NCBI GenBank assembly: GCA_043819035.1
Contig: JBDRFD010000013.1
Coordinates: 1-39,737, forward strand
Length of the DNA: 39,737 nt
Origin: UBA2144 sp043819035
Lineage (GTDB): Bacteria > Patescibacteriota > Gracilibacteria > Peribacterales > Peribacteraceae
Direction: 5' to 3'
Shown here: positions 23,872 to 30,182 of the stretch, in pieces
How positions within the stretch are numbered: position 1 is the first letter of the stretch
Layout: the number at the start of each line of letters is the position of its first letter
Notes under the pieces: generated by a model
Databases searched by the model: none
The model's input: the letters and a program-made list of their open reading frames with translations, nothing else
What the model was told of the DNA's origin: nothing
Made by a program: the position numbers and the translations under genes

Positions 23872-24029
23872 AAATTCATTATACCCCTTAGTGTCTCTGC
23901 TTGTTCTTCTAAACCATAGCAAGAGTCTTCTGGTATCTCAGGAAGCTCCACACACTCACTAAGCACCTTGTACCAGTCAATTGTTGCTTTTATCGTGGGA
24001 TTCGTCAGTCGAATACTTGAGGCTATCAA
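23868..24029 (-). CDS. Short ORF with IDWY motif, 53 aa (family member A)
   Basis: From a TTG at 24029: MIASSIRLTNPTIKATIDWY, then KVLSECVELPEIPEDSCYGL, acidic end, stop overlapping the next gene's ATG (ATGA). The central T-I-x-A-x-I-D-W-Y-x-x-L pattern recurs in two other short minus-strand ORFs at 25010-25078 and 25825-25923. It may be a small partner of the membrane protein or a worn remnant of a longer gene. Confidence 0.45.
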   Translation of the reverse strand: MIASSIRLTNPTIKATIDWYKVLSECVELPEIPEDSCYGLEEQAETLRGIMNL

Positions 24030-24072
24030 GTATGGACATTAATCCCTAGGGGGTTAAACTGTTTAATGCATT

Positions 24073-24600
24073 ATGGATTTGATTATTGCTATTGGGGTCG
24101 GAGTACTGATATATCTTTTGCTGAAGGGAAATAAGTCTAAAACAGAAGAAAAGATGACAACTGAAGAAATGTGGTCAGTTGCAGAGGTTAATATGGAAAG
24201 AGTTATGGCGAAAAGCCCAAATCTGGAGGAGCATTTACAGGACGAAAGAGACATGGTACGAGCTATGGAGATGGATATGATACGACTTAGAGAGAGATTT
24301 AAGCATGATCCAACAAAACAACGTGAGATTGCTCAGGATTGGATGGACTATTCTGGAGCTGTTGAACGAATGAAATTTGCAAGTGAAATGTTGGACTGTG
24401 ATATGAGTCGTGATGCTTACGATTCCTACGGAGAAAGAGTCAAAGAACCTCATATGGCAGTACAAGAAATAGGGAAGCGTATAGAGAATATGCTAGGAGA
24501 AGAATCGAGTTCTAAATTGGTACACGACAGGCTAAAGAAAAAAGCCGAAGCAGCTGATGAAATTTTAAGTAAAAACGAAACTAAGTCATCTTCTTCATAA
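24073..24600 (+). CDS. N-terminally anchored helical protein, 175 aa
   Basis: One membrane segment at the very N-terminus (MDLIIAIGVGVLIYLLLKGN), then a long, highly charged helical region (residues 25-165) rich in Glu, Met, Arg and Lys, probably cytosolic coiled coil. No enzymatic motif. The ATG follows TTTAAT by 5 bp and has no Shine-Dalgarno box, consistent with a leaderless mRNA. Its neighbours are other small membrane-associated proteins of the element. Function unknown. Confidence 0.6.
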   Translation: MDLIIAIGVGVLIYLLLKGNKSKTEEKMTTEEMWSVAEVNMERVMAKSPNLEEHLQDERDMVRAMEMDMIRLRERFKHDPTKQREIAQDWMDYSGAVERMKFASEMLDCDMSRDAYDSYGERVKEPHMAVQEIGKRIENMLGEESSSKLVHDRLKKKAEAADEILSKNETKSSSS

Positions 24601-24651
24601 TTGATTCTATGGATCAAAATCCGCTCAATTGTTTTCATTCTTAATTACATT

Positions 24652-25026
24652 ATGAACCAGCTAAAAATCATTAAAGCAACTTATTACGATCCCATGGTAG
24701 GATCTCAATTTGGAGTCGACGTCACAAAAGAGTTATCAGCAGAAATTAAAGAGGACCAGCTAATCTATATTGGTAGTTATAATCGTATTTTCTCAAACTA
24801 TTTTAAAGGCAAACGTAAAAAGTTGGAGATTACAGTGCAATATAAAGGCCAAACCTTGACCAAATTCTACAATGAAGATGAGAAAATTAACCTACCAAAT
24901 GACTTAAACAAATTGCATAAACAATGGATCAATATCAAAAATCCCTGGTTGATCTCCATTGTAGGCGGAACAATAGCCGCCGTTACTGGTGGATTAATTC
25001 TATTAAAAATCACAACAGGCTCCTGA
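24652..25026 (+). CDS. Beta-rich protein with C-terminal membrane anchor, 124 aa
   Basis: Starts at the ATG at 24652 (MNQLKIIKATYYDPMVGSQF). The pattern A-x-Y, DVTKEL, then LIYIGSYNRIFSN, KKLEITVQYKGQTLTKFYNE and a final INLP resembles a small beta-sandwich found in DUF3395-like and related bacterial proteins, seen here only as a weak pattern. Residues 102-119 (LISIVGGTIAAVTGGLILL) form a C-terminal membrane helix, so the domain probably faces the cytosol as a tail-anchored protein. Upstream in-frame codons exist to 24601 but begin within the preceding spacer. Confidence 0.55.
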   Translation: MNQLKIIKATYYDPMVGSQFGVDVTKELSAEIKEDQLIYIGSYNRIFSNYFKGKRKKLEITVQYKGQTLTKFYNEDEKINLPNDLNKLHKQWINIKNPWLISIVGGTIAAVTGGLILLKITTGS

Positions 25027-25078
25027 GTAAATTATACCAATCCGCCATCGCTTCTATCGTGATCCATTCACAGAGGCT
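25010..25078 (-). pseudogene. IDWY-family fragment B
   Basis: The minus strand encodes SLCEWITIEAMADWYNLLRS, then LL and a stop. It overlaps the 3' end of the gene at 24652-25026 and has no start codon in a good context. The T-I-x-A-x-x-D-W-Y-x-L core and the DNA (TACCAATCCGCCATCGCTTC) match members A and C, so it looks like a degraded member. Confidence 0.45.
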
Positions 25079-25116
25079 GGAATTGTTCAGGATGATGACT
25101 AAGCAACAACAGCCGT

Positions 25117-25812
25117 TTATTTTGGTTTTGCTTCATCTCTCAGTTTTTTAGACTCTCCAAGTATTGCAGGAAGGTCGTAAACCTGACGAACGATCTCCTT
25201 CAGGAACACAAGTAGTTTTTCAGCCCTGTCTTTGTTTACAGGTGGAAGGAAGGGGTGTGCGCCATCGTGACCCAACTGTGTCACTTCCAATAGTATTTCT
25301 TCTAGATCCTTATCAACACTGTAAGTACTGATAAAGAGCTTGACCTGCTTTTCTACTTTTGACTTTCCTTTTACATCTTTGTCTTTGCAGATTGATTGCA
25401 GAGTTCTTCGGCACACAGCCGCAAAACCATTCCATGCTTCAACTGAATAACAGCTCAGTGCTTCCTCGACATCATTCTGCACATCTTTGCTATTAATATT
25501 AGACAGATCAATAAATGGCTTTGCCTGTGTGATTTGATGTTCACCAAGTATCATTAGTTCATTTCCCCGAGGTGTGCACCCCGAGTATTCAAAATAGATA
25601 GGTTTGCTGCAACCTTCGCATTTATATACCATTCCTACCTTTTCAAGCTTGTGCCTAGCAACATCTTGGTAGTTTGGCTTGGATATCAGTGTGATACCAA
25701 CAGGCTTGTTACAATGTGGGCAGTCTGCGTTCACATTTGGTCTAAATAGCTTCTGTGTTGGCGCGTTCTCATATGCGACTCTCGTTTTCATGTAAGGAAT
25801 TTTACTCTTCAT
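25117..25812 (-). CDS. DUF4145 protein with N-terminal zinc ribbon
   Basis: 231 aa. CPHC (residues 31-34) and CEGC (65-68) form a zinc ribbon. The C-terminal part (about 115-215: VEAWNGFAAVCRRTLQSICK; LEVTQLGHDGAHPF; RAEKLLVFLKEIVRQVYDLP) is the helical DUF4145 domain, which is often attached to restriction or other defence proteins and related to HEPN-like helical bundles. No Rx4-6H HEPN motif is evident, so nuclease activity cannot be claimed. The short IDWY ORF C ends 12 bp upstream. A role in element defence is inference from family context. Confidence 0.8.
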   Translation of the reverse strand: MKSKIPYMKTRVAYENAPTQKLFRPNVNADCPHCNKPVGITLISKPNYQDVARHKLEKVGMVYKCEGCSKPIYFEYSGCTPRGNELMILGEHQITQAKPFIDLSNINSKDVQNDVEEALSCYSVEAWNGFAAVCRRTLQSICKDKDVKGKSKVEKQVKLFISTYSVDKDLEEILLEVTQLGHDGAHPFLPPVNKDRAEKLLVFLKEIVRQVYDLPAILGESKKLRDEAKPK

Positions 25813-25824
25813 CCTCTTGTTCTA

Positions 25825-25923
25825 CTAAACAATAGCAAGGATATTTCCGCTCTGTAACTGAGCTTTTTGCATAACAGGGAGGTCTTTCAGCATTTCGTAC
25901 CACTCAATCATTAGATCTATCAT
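25825..25923 (-). CDS. Short ORF with IEWY motif, 32 aa or longer (family member C)
   Basis: From the ATG at 25923: MIDLMIEWYEMLKDLPVMQK, ending GNILAIV. The frame is open upstream to 25975 (ALAARSSWAANT), where similarity to member A begins, but has no good start there. It lies 12 bp upstream of the DUF4145 gene and could be a leader ORF or a remnant. Confidence 0.4.
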   Translation of the reverse strand: MIDLMIEWYEMLKDLPVMQKAQLQSGNILAIV

Positions 25924-26064
25924 TGTGTTCGCAGCCCAACTACTACGGGCTGCCAGTGCAGATTCATTGACAACAAGCTAATTTACTGGGAATATATTAT
26001 GCCAAGATCTTATGGTTTTGGGATTGTTCTTTCACTCCGCAGCAAGAACAAACCACTAGGTCTC

Positions 26065-26146
26065 GTGACGTTCTCCGTGTGTTAGTAAACATAGGGAGAA
26101 CGTCACTTCCTTGTGTAGGAAGAACTCTGCAGAGTTCCTTTTTTTT
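26065..26146 (+). promoter_or_regulatory. Structured 5' leader: 12-bp hairpin then terminator-like hairpin before the gene at 26157
   Basis: GTGACGTTCTCC (26065-26076) and GGAGAACGTCAC (26095-26106) form a perfect 12-bp stem with an 18-nt loop. It is followed by GAACTCTGCAGAGTTC (26122-26137) and eight T residues (26139-26146). The second hairpin looks like an intrinsic terminator, ending just before the GGAGGA ribosome binding site (26147-26152). This is the layout of an attenuator. The remaining 25924-26064 gap holds TTGACA at about 25954 and no convincing gene. Confidence 0.6.
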
Positions 26147-26156
26147 GGAGGATGCT

Positions 26157-27095
26157 ATGAATGCATCACAACAGTCGAAGCGCGATCCGCGCTTCAATGA
26201 CCCCGGGCTGCGAAAGGAAAGAAGCGCAGCCCTCAAAGGGATGTTCAAGCAGACGGGGTTTGACCCCAAAAGTCTTGCGAGCATCATGGTTCAAAGTGAG
26301 GATGAGCAGAGGAAGCTCACCACACGCATCCAGAGATATGCGGGAGGAAAAACAGATATCCCGCCTCTCCGTTTCTGTGTTCTGGCCGAAAAGGCCTTGG
26401 GCGCAGAAGAAGGAAAGCTCTATGTCCAGATTCACGAGAAAGAGAAGGAACTCTTTGGTCAGCTCAAGAACGAGCACAGTCTGTCTGGGACGCCGGCGAA
26501 GAAGGCCGCCAAAAGGAAATCGGCGAAGAAGGCTGTCAGAAGGAAGCCGGGGAAGAAGCGCGGTTGCAGGAAAAGAAGGATCCGCACACGGGAAACCGCT
26601 TCGGTTCCTGAATCTCTTGCAAGGCAAAGGTCGAATGCTCTCAGGTTTGCTATGCAAAAAGCAGGCTTGGATAATTCGTATCAAGTCGCCAGGAAGGCAC
26701 ACCCTTCAGGTTCCCGGGAAGTTCGTTCCCTGGACATGAAGCTGAGACGCGTGCTCAAAGGCCAGCAGCCTCTCTCTGAACTCTTTGCGGTGGAGATAGC
26801 CCCCTTACTGGGAGTGGCGCCATCTGACCTGATCGTGACCTCGGAGCAGGAAGGTCCTTCCGAGCCAGCCGAGCACAAGCGTTCAGCACCGAATGGGAAA
26901 AGAGGACGGACACTGAACTTGCATGTGGGTATCCCCGAGCTTGGTCTCCAGGAGTCCACCGCCCTTGTCTACAGCGATCGCAAGTTCGTTCCTGAGGAAA
27001 GGAAAGGCGACATTGTGGTGAGCGTGGATGGGACGCTAATCACCGTTCAGTTCAAGCTCCCCGCAGAGAGTCTCCTGCATCTCTTCCTCGACTGA
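26157..27095 (+). CDS. Double-HTH-like basic protein with a histone-H1-like linker
   Basis: 312 aa from the ATG at 26157, chosen for the strong GGAGGA 5 bp upstream; an in-frame 26-residue extension would run through the terminator hairpin. Two copies of an approximately 70-residue helical unit are visible: residues 22-90 (RSAALKGMFKQTGFDPKSLA, ending KALGAEEGKLYV) and 158-230 (RSNALRFAMQKAGLDNSYQV, ending LLGVAPSDLIV). They resemble XRE-like helical bundles. Between them is a Lys/Arg/Ala-rich linker (113-145, AKKAAKRKSAKKAVRRKPGK) like histone H1 tails. It probably binds DNA or RNA. First gene of the Shine-Dalgarno-bearing module; a terminator follows, then a promoter for the next two genes. 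Confidence 0.65.
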   Translation: MNASQQSKRDPRFNDPGLRKERSAALKGMFKQTGFDPKSLASIMVQSEDEQRKLTTRIQRYAGGKTDIPPLRFCVLAEKALGAEEGKLYVQIHEKEKELFGQLKNEHSLSGTPAKKAAKRKSAKKAVRRKPGKKRGCRKRRIRTRETASVPESLARQRSNALRFAMQKAGLDNSYQVARKAHPSGSREVRSLDMKLRRVLKGQQPLSELFAVEIAPLLGVAPSDLIVTSEQEGPSEPAEHKRSAPNGKRGRTLNLHVGIPELGLQESTALVYSDRKFVPEERKGDIVVSVDGTLITVQFKLPAESLLHLFLD

Positions 27096-27129
27096 AGTCC
27101 CCACGTGGGATTTCGATAAATCTTGCTGC

Positions 27130-27164
27130 AAAAGCCCCAAGCGCGTACGTTTGGGGCTTTTAAA
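27130..27164 (+). terminator. Intrinsic terminator after the double-HTH gene
   Basis: AAAAGCCCCAA and TTGGGGCTTTT (27130-27161) form an 11-bp stem around GCGCGTACGT and end in a T run. It separates the double-HTH gene from the promoter at 27168. Confidence 0.85.
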
Positions 27165-27167
27165 AGA

Positions 27168-27196
27168 TTGACAAAATAGCGATAATATTATACTAT
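27168..27196 (+). promoter_or_regulatory. Promoter for the unknown protein and GHKL ATPase operon
   Basis: TTGACA (27168-27173), a 17-bp spacer, TACTAT (27191-27196); TATACT two bases upstream is an alternative -10. The surrounding GATTGACAAAATAGC resembles the promoter at 30132 (ATTTGACAAAATGGC), suggesting shared control. The leader to the ATG at 27327 is about 120 nt. Confidence 0.75.
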
Positions 27197-27326
27197 TTTT
27201 TGCCCAAATGACCTGTTTCTTTTGCCATTGGCAGAAGGCGACACATCCTGATGGATGATGAGTTGTTTGGTGTTCTTTGAAAGCATTGGCTCGTTAAAAC
27301 ACTACTTATACTTTGGAGATTGAACG

Positions 27327-28034
27327 ATGACTGCAAGAATCACTGTGAAGAGCAGCCTCTCTTCTGAGGCAAACCACATTCGCCGGCTCTTTTTGGCCGG
27401 CCAGAAAAAGAATCTTTGGTCTACTGTTTTGGATTGTGTGCGTAAGACAGGAATTGGTCCCGGTGCCCTCGAGCGTCACATGAACGATCGGTTCGAGAAC
27501 AAGAACCGCAGGAAGCGGTTCCAGGAGGGGACAATCAAAACGTTGGAGCAGTACCTCCGCAAACGGGAGGTGAAGATTCCCGAGAGGAGGGCAATGACAA
27601 CCGTAGGTAAACCGCCTCCAGAAGTTCCACTTGTGGAAAGCCCTGCAGTTGAGCTGAACTTTGACTGGCTTATGGCCGGTCTTGTTCAATTGCGGGGGCA
27701 AAGCATGGACGGCGTTCGGTTTGTGATCACTGCGGATTCGATTCAGAAACTCGATCCGCAAGGCAAAAAGGTACGAGAAGAAGATGTGAAGGATACGATT
27801 CTTCTCCTACAAGAGCTGCGCAGAAGGTTGAACATTTTTGCACAGCTCGGTGATCTGGATGATCGCCGTGAGCTCTTTCAGGCACTCGCGCCTGAGATCG
27901 ATTTTTTCTACGTTGCTACGCAGCAGTTATCGCAGGTTTGTCCTACGGGGGCAGCCGCGCACATCGATGAAATGGAACGATCCAGGCATGGTGCCAAAGG
28001 ATTGTTCAACCCAAAAAGGAGTGCTAAACCATGA
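27327..28034 (+). CDS. Hypothetical protein, 235 aa, partner of the GHKL ATPase
   Basis: Starts MTARITVKSSLSSEANHIRR with a GGAG 8 bp upstream. Residues 20-75 form a basic helical region (WSTVLDCVRKTGIGPGALER, then NRRKRFQEGTIKTLEQYLRK) that resembles the units in the preceding gene and may bind nucleic acid. Residues 105-235 are a helical domain (DTILLLQELRRRLNIFAQLG, RRELFQALAPEIDFFYVATQ). I do not recognise it. The stop overlaps the ATPase start (ATGA), so the two products are probably made in fixed ratio and act together. Confidence 0.65.
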   Translation: MTARITVKSSLSSEANHIRRLFLAGQKKNLWSTVLDCVRKTGIGPGALERHMNDRFENKNRRKRFQEGTIKTLEQYLRKREVKIPERRAMTTVGKPPPEVPLVESPAVELNFDWLMAGLVQLRGQSMDGVRFVITADSIQKLDPQGKKVREEDVKDTILLLQELRRRLNIFAQLGDLDDRRELFQALAPEIDFFYVATQQLSQVCPTGAAAHIDEMERSRHGAKGLFNPKRSAKP

Positions 28035-30061
28035 AACAAGTAGACGTACTTGGTCGAATCGGCCTTCGGGACATCATTGAACGGATGATTAATGCTGGTG
28101 ATCTTAGATCCAGCCTGAAAGAGTTAATCATCAATGGATTGGATGCTTGTCCTGTGGAGGCACTGCTCGGTACAACACCACTCGTCGATATCCGCATCAA
28201 GCGCGGGGAGTTCATCCGTGTTGCAGATTCCGGCGTTGGATTCACCGAGCGTGACGTGCAAGGGTACTTCAACTTCTCAGAGTCATGGAAACGAGAGCAT
28301 GCGACTACGACCGGAAAGAATGGCACAGGAAGAACATTTGTGTTCTCGTATGCCAATGCTCTCTCTCCATGGTCGCGTTCGCAGGCGTACCCACAATTCA
28401 TGCATCTGGAGTTTACAAAGGATGCACTCTTGAAATGTGACGAACAACGGGGGATCCGGGGGGTGTATCAACACGGCCTCAAACCACCAGATTGGTGGGA
28501 TCTCCCGGGATTTGGAACAATAGTCGATGTCTTAGGAATCGACTGGAGCCTGGTGCCACCAGATGAGGAGATTCCGGAGGCCCTCACGTATTCCTTGGGG
28601 AGCTTTGTTGCTCCTCTGGTCACGATCAACGGTGAGCCACTTCCACCTCGGAAGATGGCAAAAGATCCGTTGTTGCGTGAGGCGTTCAGAGAAGAGCTCG
28701 GTGGAAGGTGTCGCTACAGGCTTTTCATCCGCAGCAGTAGGGATGAGTGTAGCGAAATAATGATCGGCGGAGCTGTTCTTCCGATTATGGGGCTCATTGC
28801 TTTCGTTAAAGGGATGGGCCAGCAATGGTTCGAAAGACTCCCGAGCATTTTCAAGGAAGGGATCATAGTTGGTGATGTTTGTATACCAATCTTGAACCAG
28901 TATCGACAGGACGACAGTGCGTCGCTGGAGCGAACGGTGTACAAAAGCGTCGCCTTTGATATCTTCGGCCTGCTTGTCGGAGAAATTGCCGATGAAGCCC
29001 AAAAGTACTTCGAAGAGCATCGGGCGGAGGAGGAGAAGGATCGCGATGCGCGTTTTCTTCGTGACTTCACCGACCGTGTTAACGCAGTACAGGGCGTGCA
29101 GGATCAGGATCTCCCAGATGACCTGCCCTTGGGCACAGGTTCTAAGGATAAGCAGAAGCGCGGTAAGCGCACCAAGCGCGCACCCTTCTCTGTGAGTCCT
29201 GGGAATACGAAGATCTTGCGGGGGACCTCAATCACTTTTCGTGTGTATGGATACACAGGAACAAGCGGCAAGTTCCAATGCCAAATCGACAATGGCCAAT
29301 GTGGCGATGTTCAACAGCTTGACGATCTCACATTCGAATATGCCGGGGACAAAGCAGGGTCGGATACCCTCGTCTTCAGTGATGCGAAAGATCCGAAGAA
29401 GGAAGTTCGACGGGTCGTCGAGGTTGTTACTCGTCGTGGCTTGGCCATCAATCCGCTTGAGATTACGATCCCACAAGGAGGACAGCAGCGGTTTTCCGTT
29501 GCAAATCATCACCTTCTCAAACCCGAGCACAACGTGCGATGGTCTATGGATGACCAGAAGGGTTTACGGCTCCTCAGAAGATGTCGCAGGAATAGCCAGA
29601 CCTGCACGGTCTATGCGAGTTCGAGTTGTCCACTGGGAACATACGTTCTTGTTGGGCAGGTGCCGGACACGCGTATGAAGGCAACTGCGACGTTTACGGT
29701 GATCGAAGGTGATGACCGTGAAGTTCCCTTACGTCTTGAAGATCGTTGGTACCGTCTTAGGGCCGGCGATTTACAAGAGACGCTCGTGCATCTCAGTCAA
29801 GACTTCAGATTGGATACCACACCCGGTTCCAAGAGATTTCTTACCGAGATCAAGATCAAGTTGGATCACCCCGTGATCCATCAGCTCGAGAGGTTGCCCC
29901 CCTCGAGGAGTGAGCAGGCTCATGATCAGTATCGGAATCTCGTGATTCTGGATGCAATCATTGCTGCTCACCTTGCTCAGGAGGGTGCAGATGGAATGAG
30001 TTTCGTACAGAGGATGTCGGAGTTGCAGCGTATTGTCATTCCGGCGTTCTCCGCAAAGTAG
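28031..30061 (+). CDS. GHKL (MutL/MORC/Hsp90-type) ATPase with two Ig-like domains
   Basis: 676 aa. The Bergerat fold is clear: N box SSLKELIINGLDA (E31, N35, D38), G1 box VADSGVGF (D66, G68, G70) and G2 box TTTGKNGTGRTF (95-100). The following region to about 330 would be the S5-like transducer. A helical charged stretch (310-360) and a Lys/Arg linker (about 370-382, KDKQKRGKRTKR) lead to two Ig/Big-like beta domains, about 383-465 (FSVSPGNTKILRGTSITFRV) and 471-556 (LAINPLEITIPQGGQQRFSV; VRWSMD). A helical C-terminus follows. There is no signal peptide. Ig-like domains behind a cytosolic GHKL ATPase recall MORC/SMCHD1-type chromatin ATPases. It is coupled to the upstream gene (ATGA), with GGAG before the start. 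Probably a DNA-handling machine; defence role is inference. Confidence 0.8.
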   Translation: MKQVDVLGRIGLRDIIERMINAGDLRSSLKELIINGLDACPVEALLGTTPLVDIRIKRGEFIRVADSGVGFTERDVQGYFNFSESWKREHATTTGKNGTGRTFVFSYANALSPWSRSQAYPQFMHLEFTKDALLKCDEQRGIRGVYQHGLKPPDWWDLPGFGTIVDVLGIDWSLVPPDEEIPEALTYSLGSFVAPLVTINGEPLPPRKMAKDPLLREAFREELGGRCRYRLFIRSSRDECSEIMIGGAVLPIMGLIAFVKGMGQQWFERLPSIFKEGIIVGDVCIPILNQYRQDDSASLERTVYKSVAFDIFGLLVGEIADEAQKYFEEHRAEEEKDRDARFLRDFTDRVNAVQGVQDQDLPDDLPLGTGSKDKQKRGKRTKRAPFSVSPGNTKILRGTSITFRVYGYTGTSGKFQCQIDNGQCGDVQQLDDLTFEYAGDKAGSDTLVFSDAKDPKKEVRRVVEVVTRRGLAINPLEITIPQGGQQRFSVANHHLLKPEHNVRWSMDDQKGLRLLRRCRRNSQTCTVYASSSCPLGTYVLVGQVPDTRMKATATFTVIEGDDREVPLRLEDRWYRLRAGDLQETLVHLSQDFRLDTTPGSKRFLTEIKIKLDHPVIHQLERLPPSRSEQAHDQYRNLVILDAIIAAHLAQEGADGMSFVQRMSELQRIVIPAFSAK

Positions 30062-30082
30062 TGTCGTAGCCAATGCGACATC

Positions 30083-30117
30083 GCCCGTTTACGGTTTCAT
30101 CCGTAGGCGGGCTTTTT
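30083..30117 (+). terminator. Intrinsic terminator after the GHKL gene
   Basis: GCCCG..TACGG / CCGTA..CGGGC stem (30083-30112) followed by TTTTT. A smaller TGTCG/CGACA hairpin lies just upstream (30062-30080). Confidence 0.85.
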
Positions 30118-30131
30118 GGGTATGAATAGAT

Positions 30132-30159
30132 TTGACAAAATGGCTAAAATACGTACAAT
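30132..30159 (+). promoter_or_regulatory. Promoter of the 1130-aa gene
   Basis: TTGACA (30132-30137), a 16-bp spacer, TACAAT (30154-30159). The context ATTTGACAAAATGGCTAAAA closely resembles the promoter at 27168, so the two transcripts are likely regulated together. The leader is about 17 nt, with no Shine-Dalgarno box. Confidence 0.75.
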
Positions 30160-30182
30160 ACTCGTACTTTCAATAAGCTTAT

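Noticed and set aside
23868..25980. The repeated intergenic segments as integron attC sites flanking cassettes
   Set aside because: No tyrosine integron integrase is present, genes lie in both directions, and I could not find the R/L box pairs of attC.
26065..26146. The leader structure as a metabolite riboswitch
   Set aside because: No known riboswitch core is visible and the downstream gene is not metabolic; attenuation is the simpler reading.
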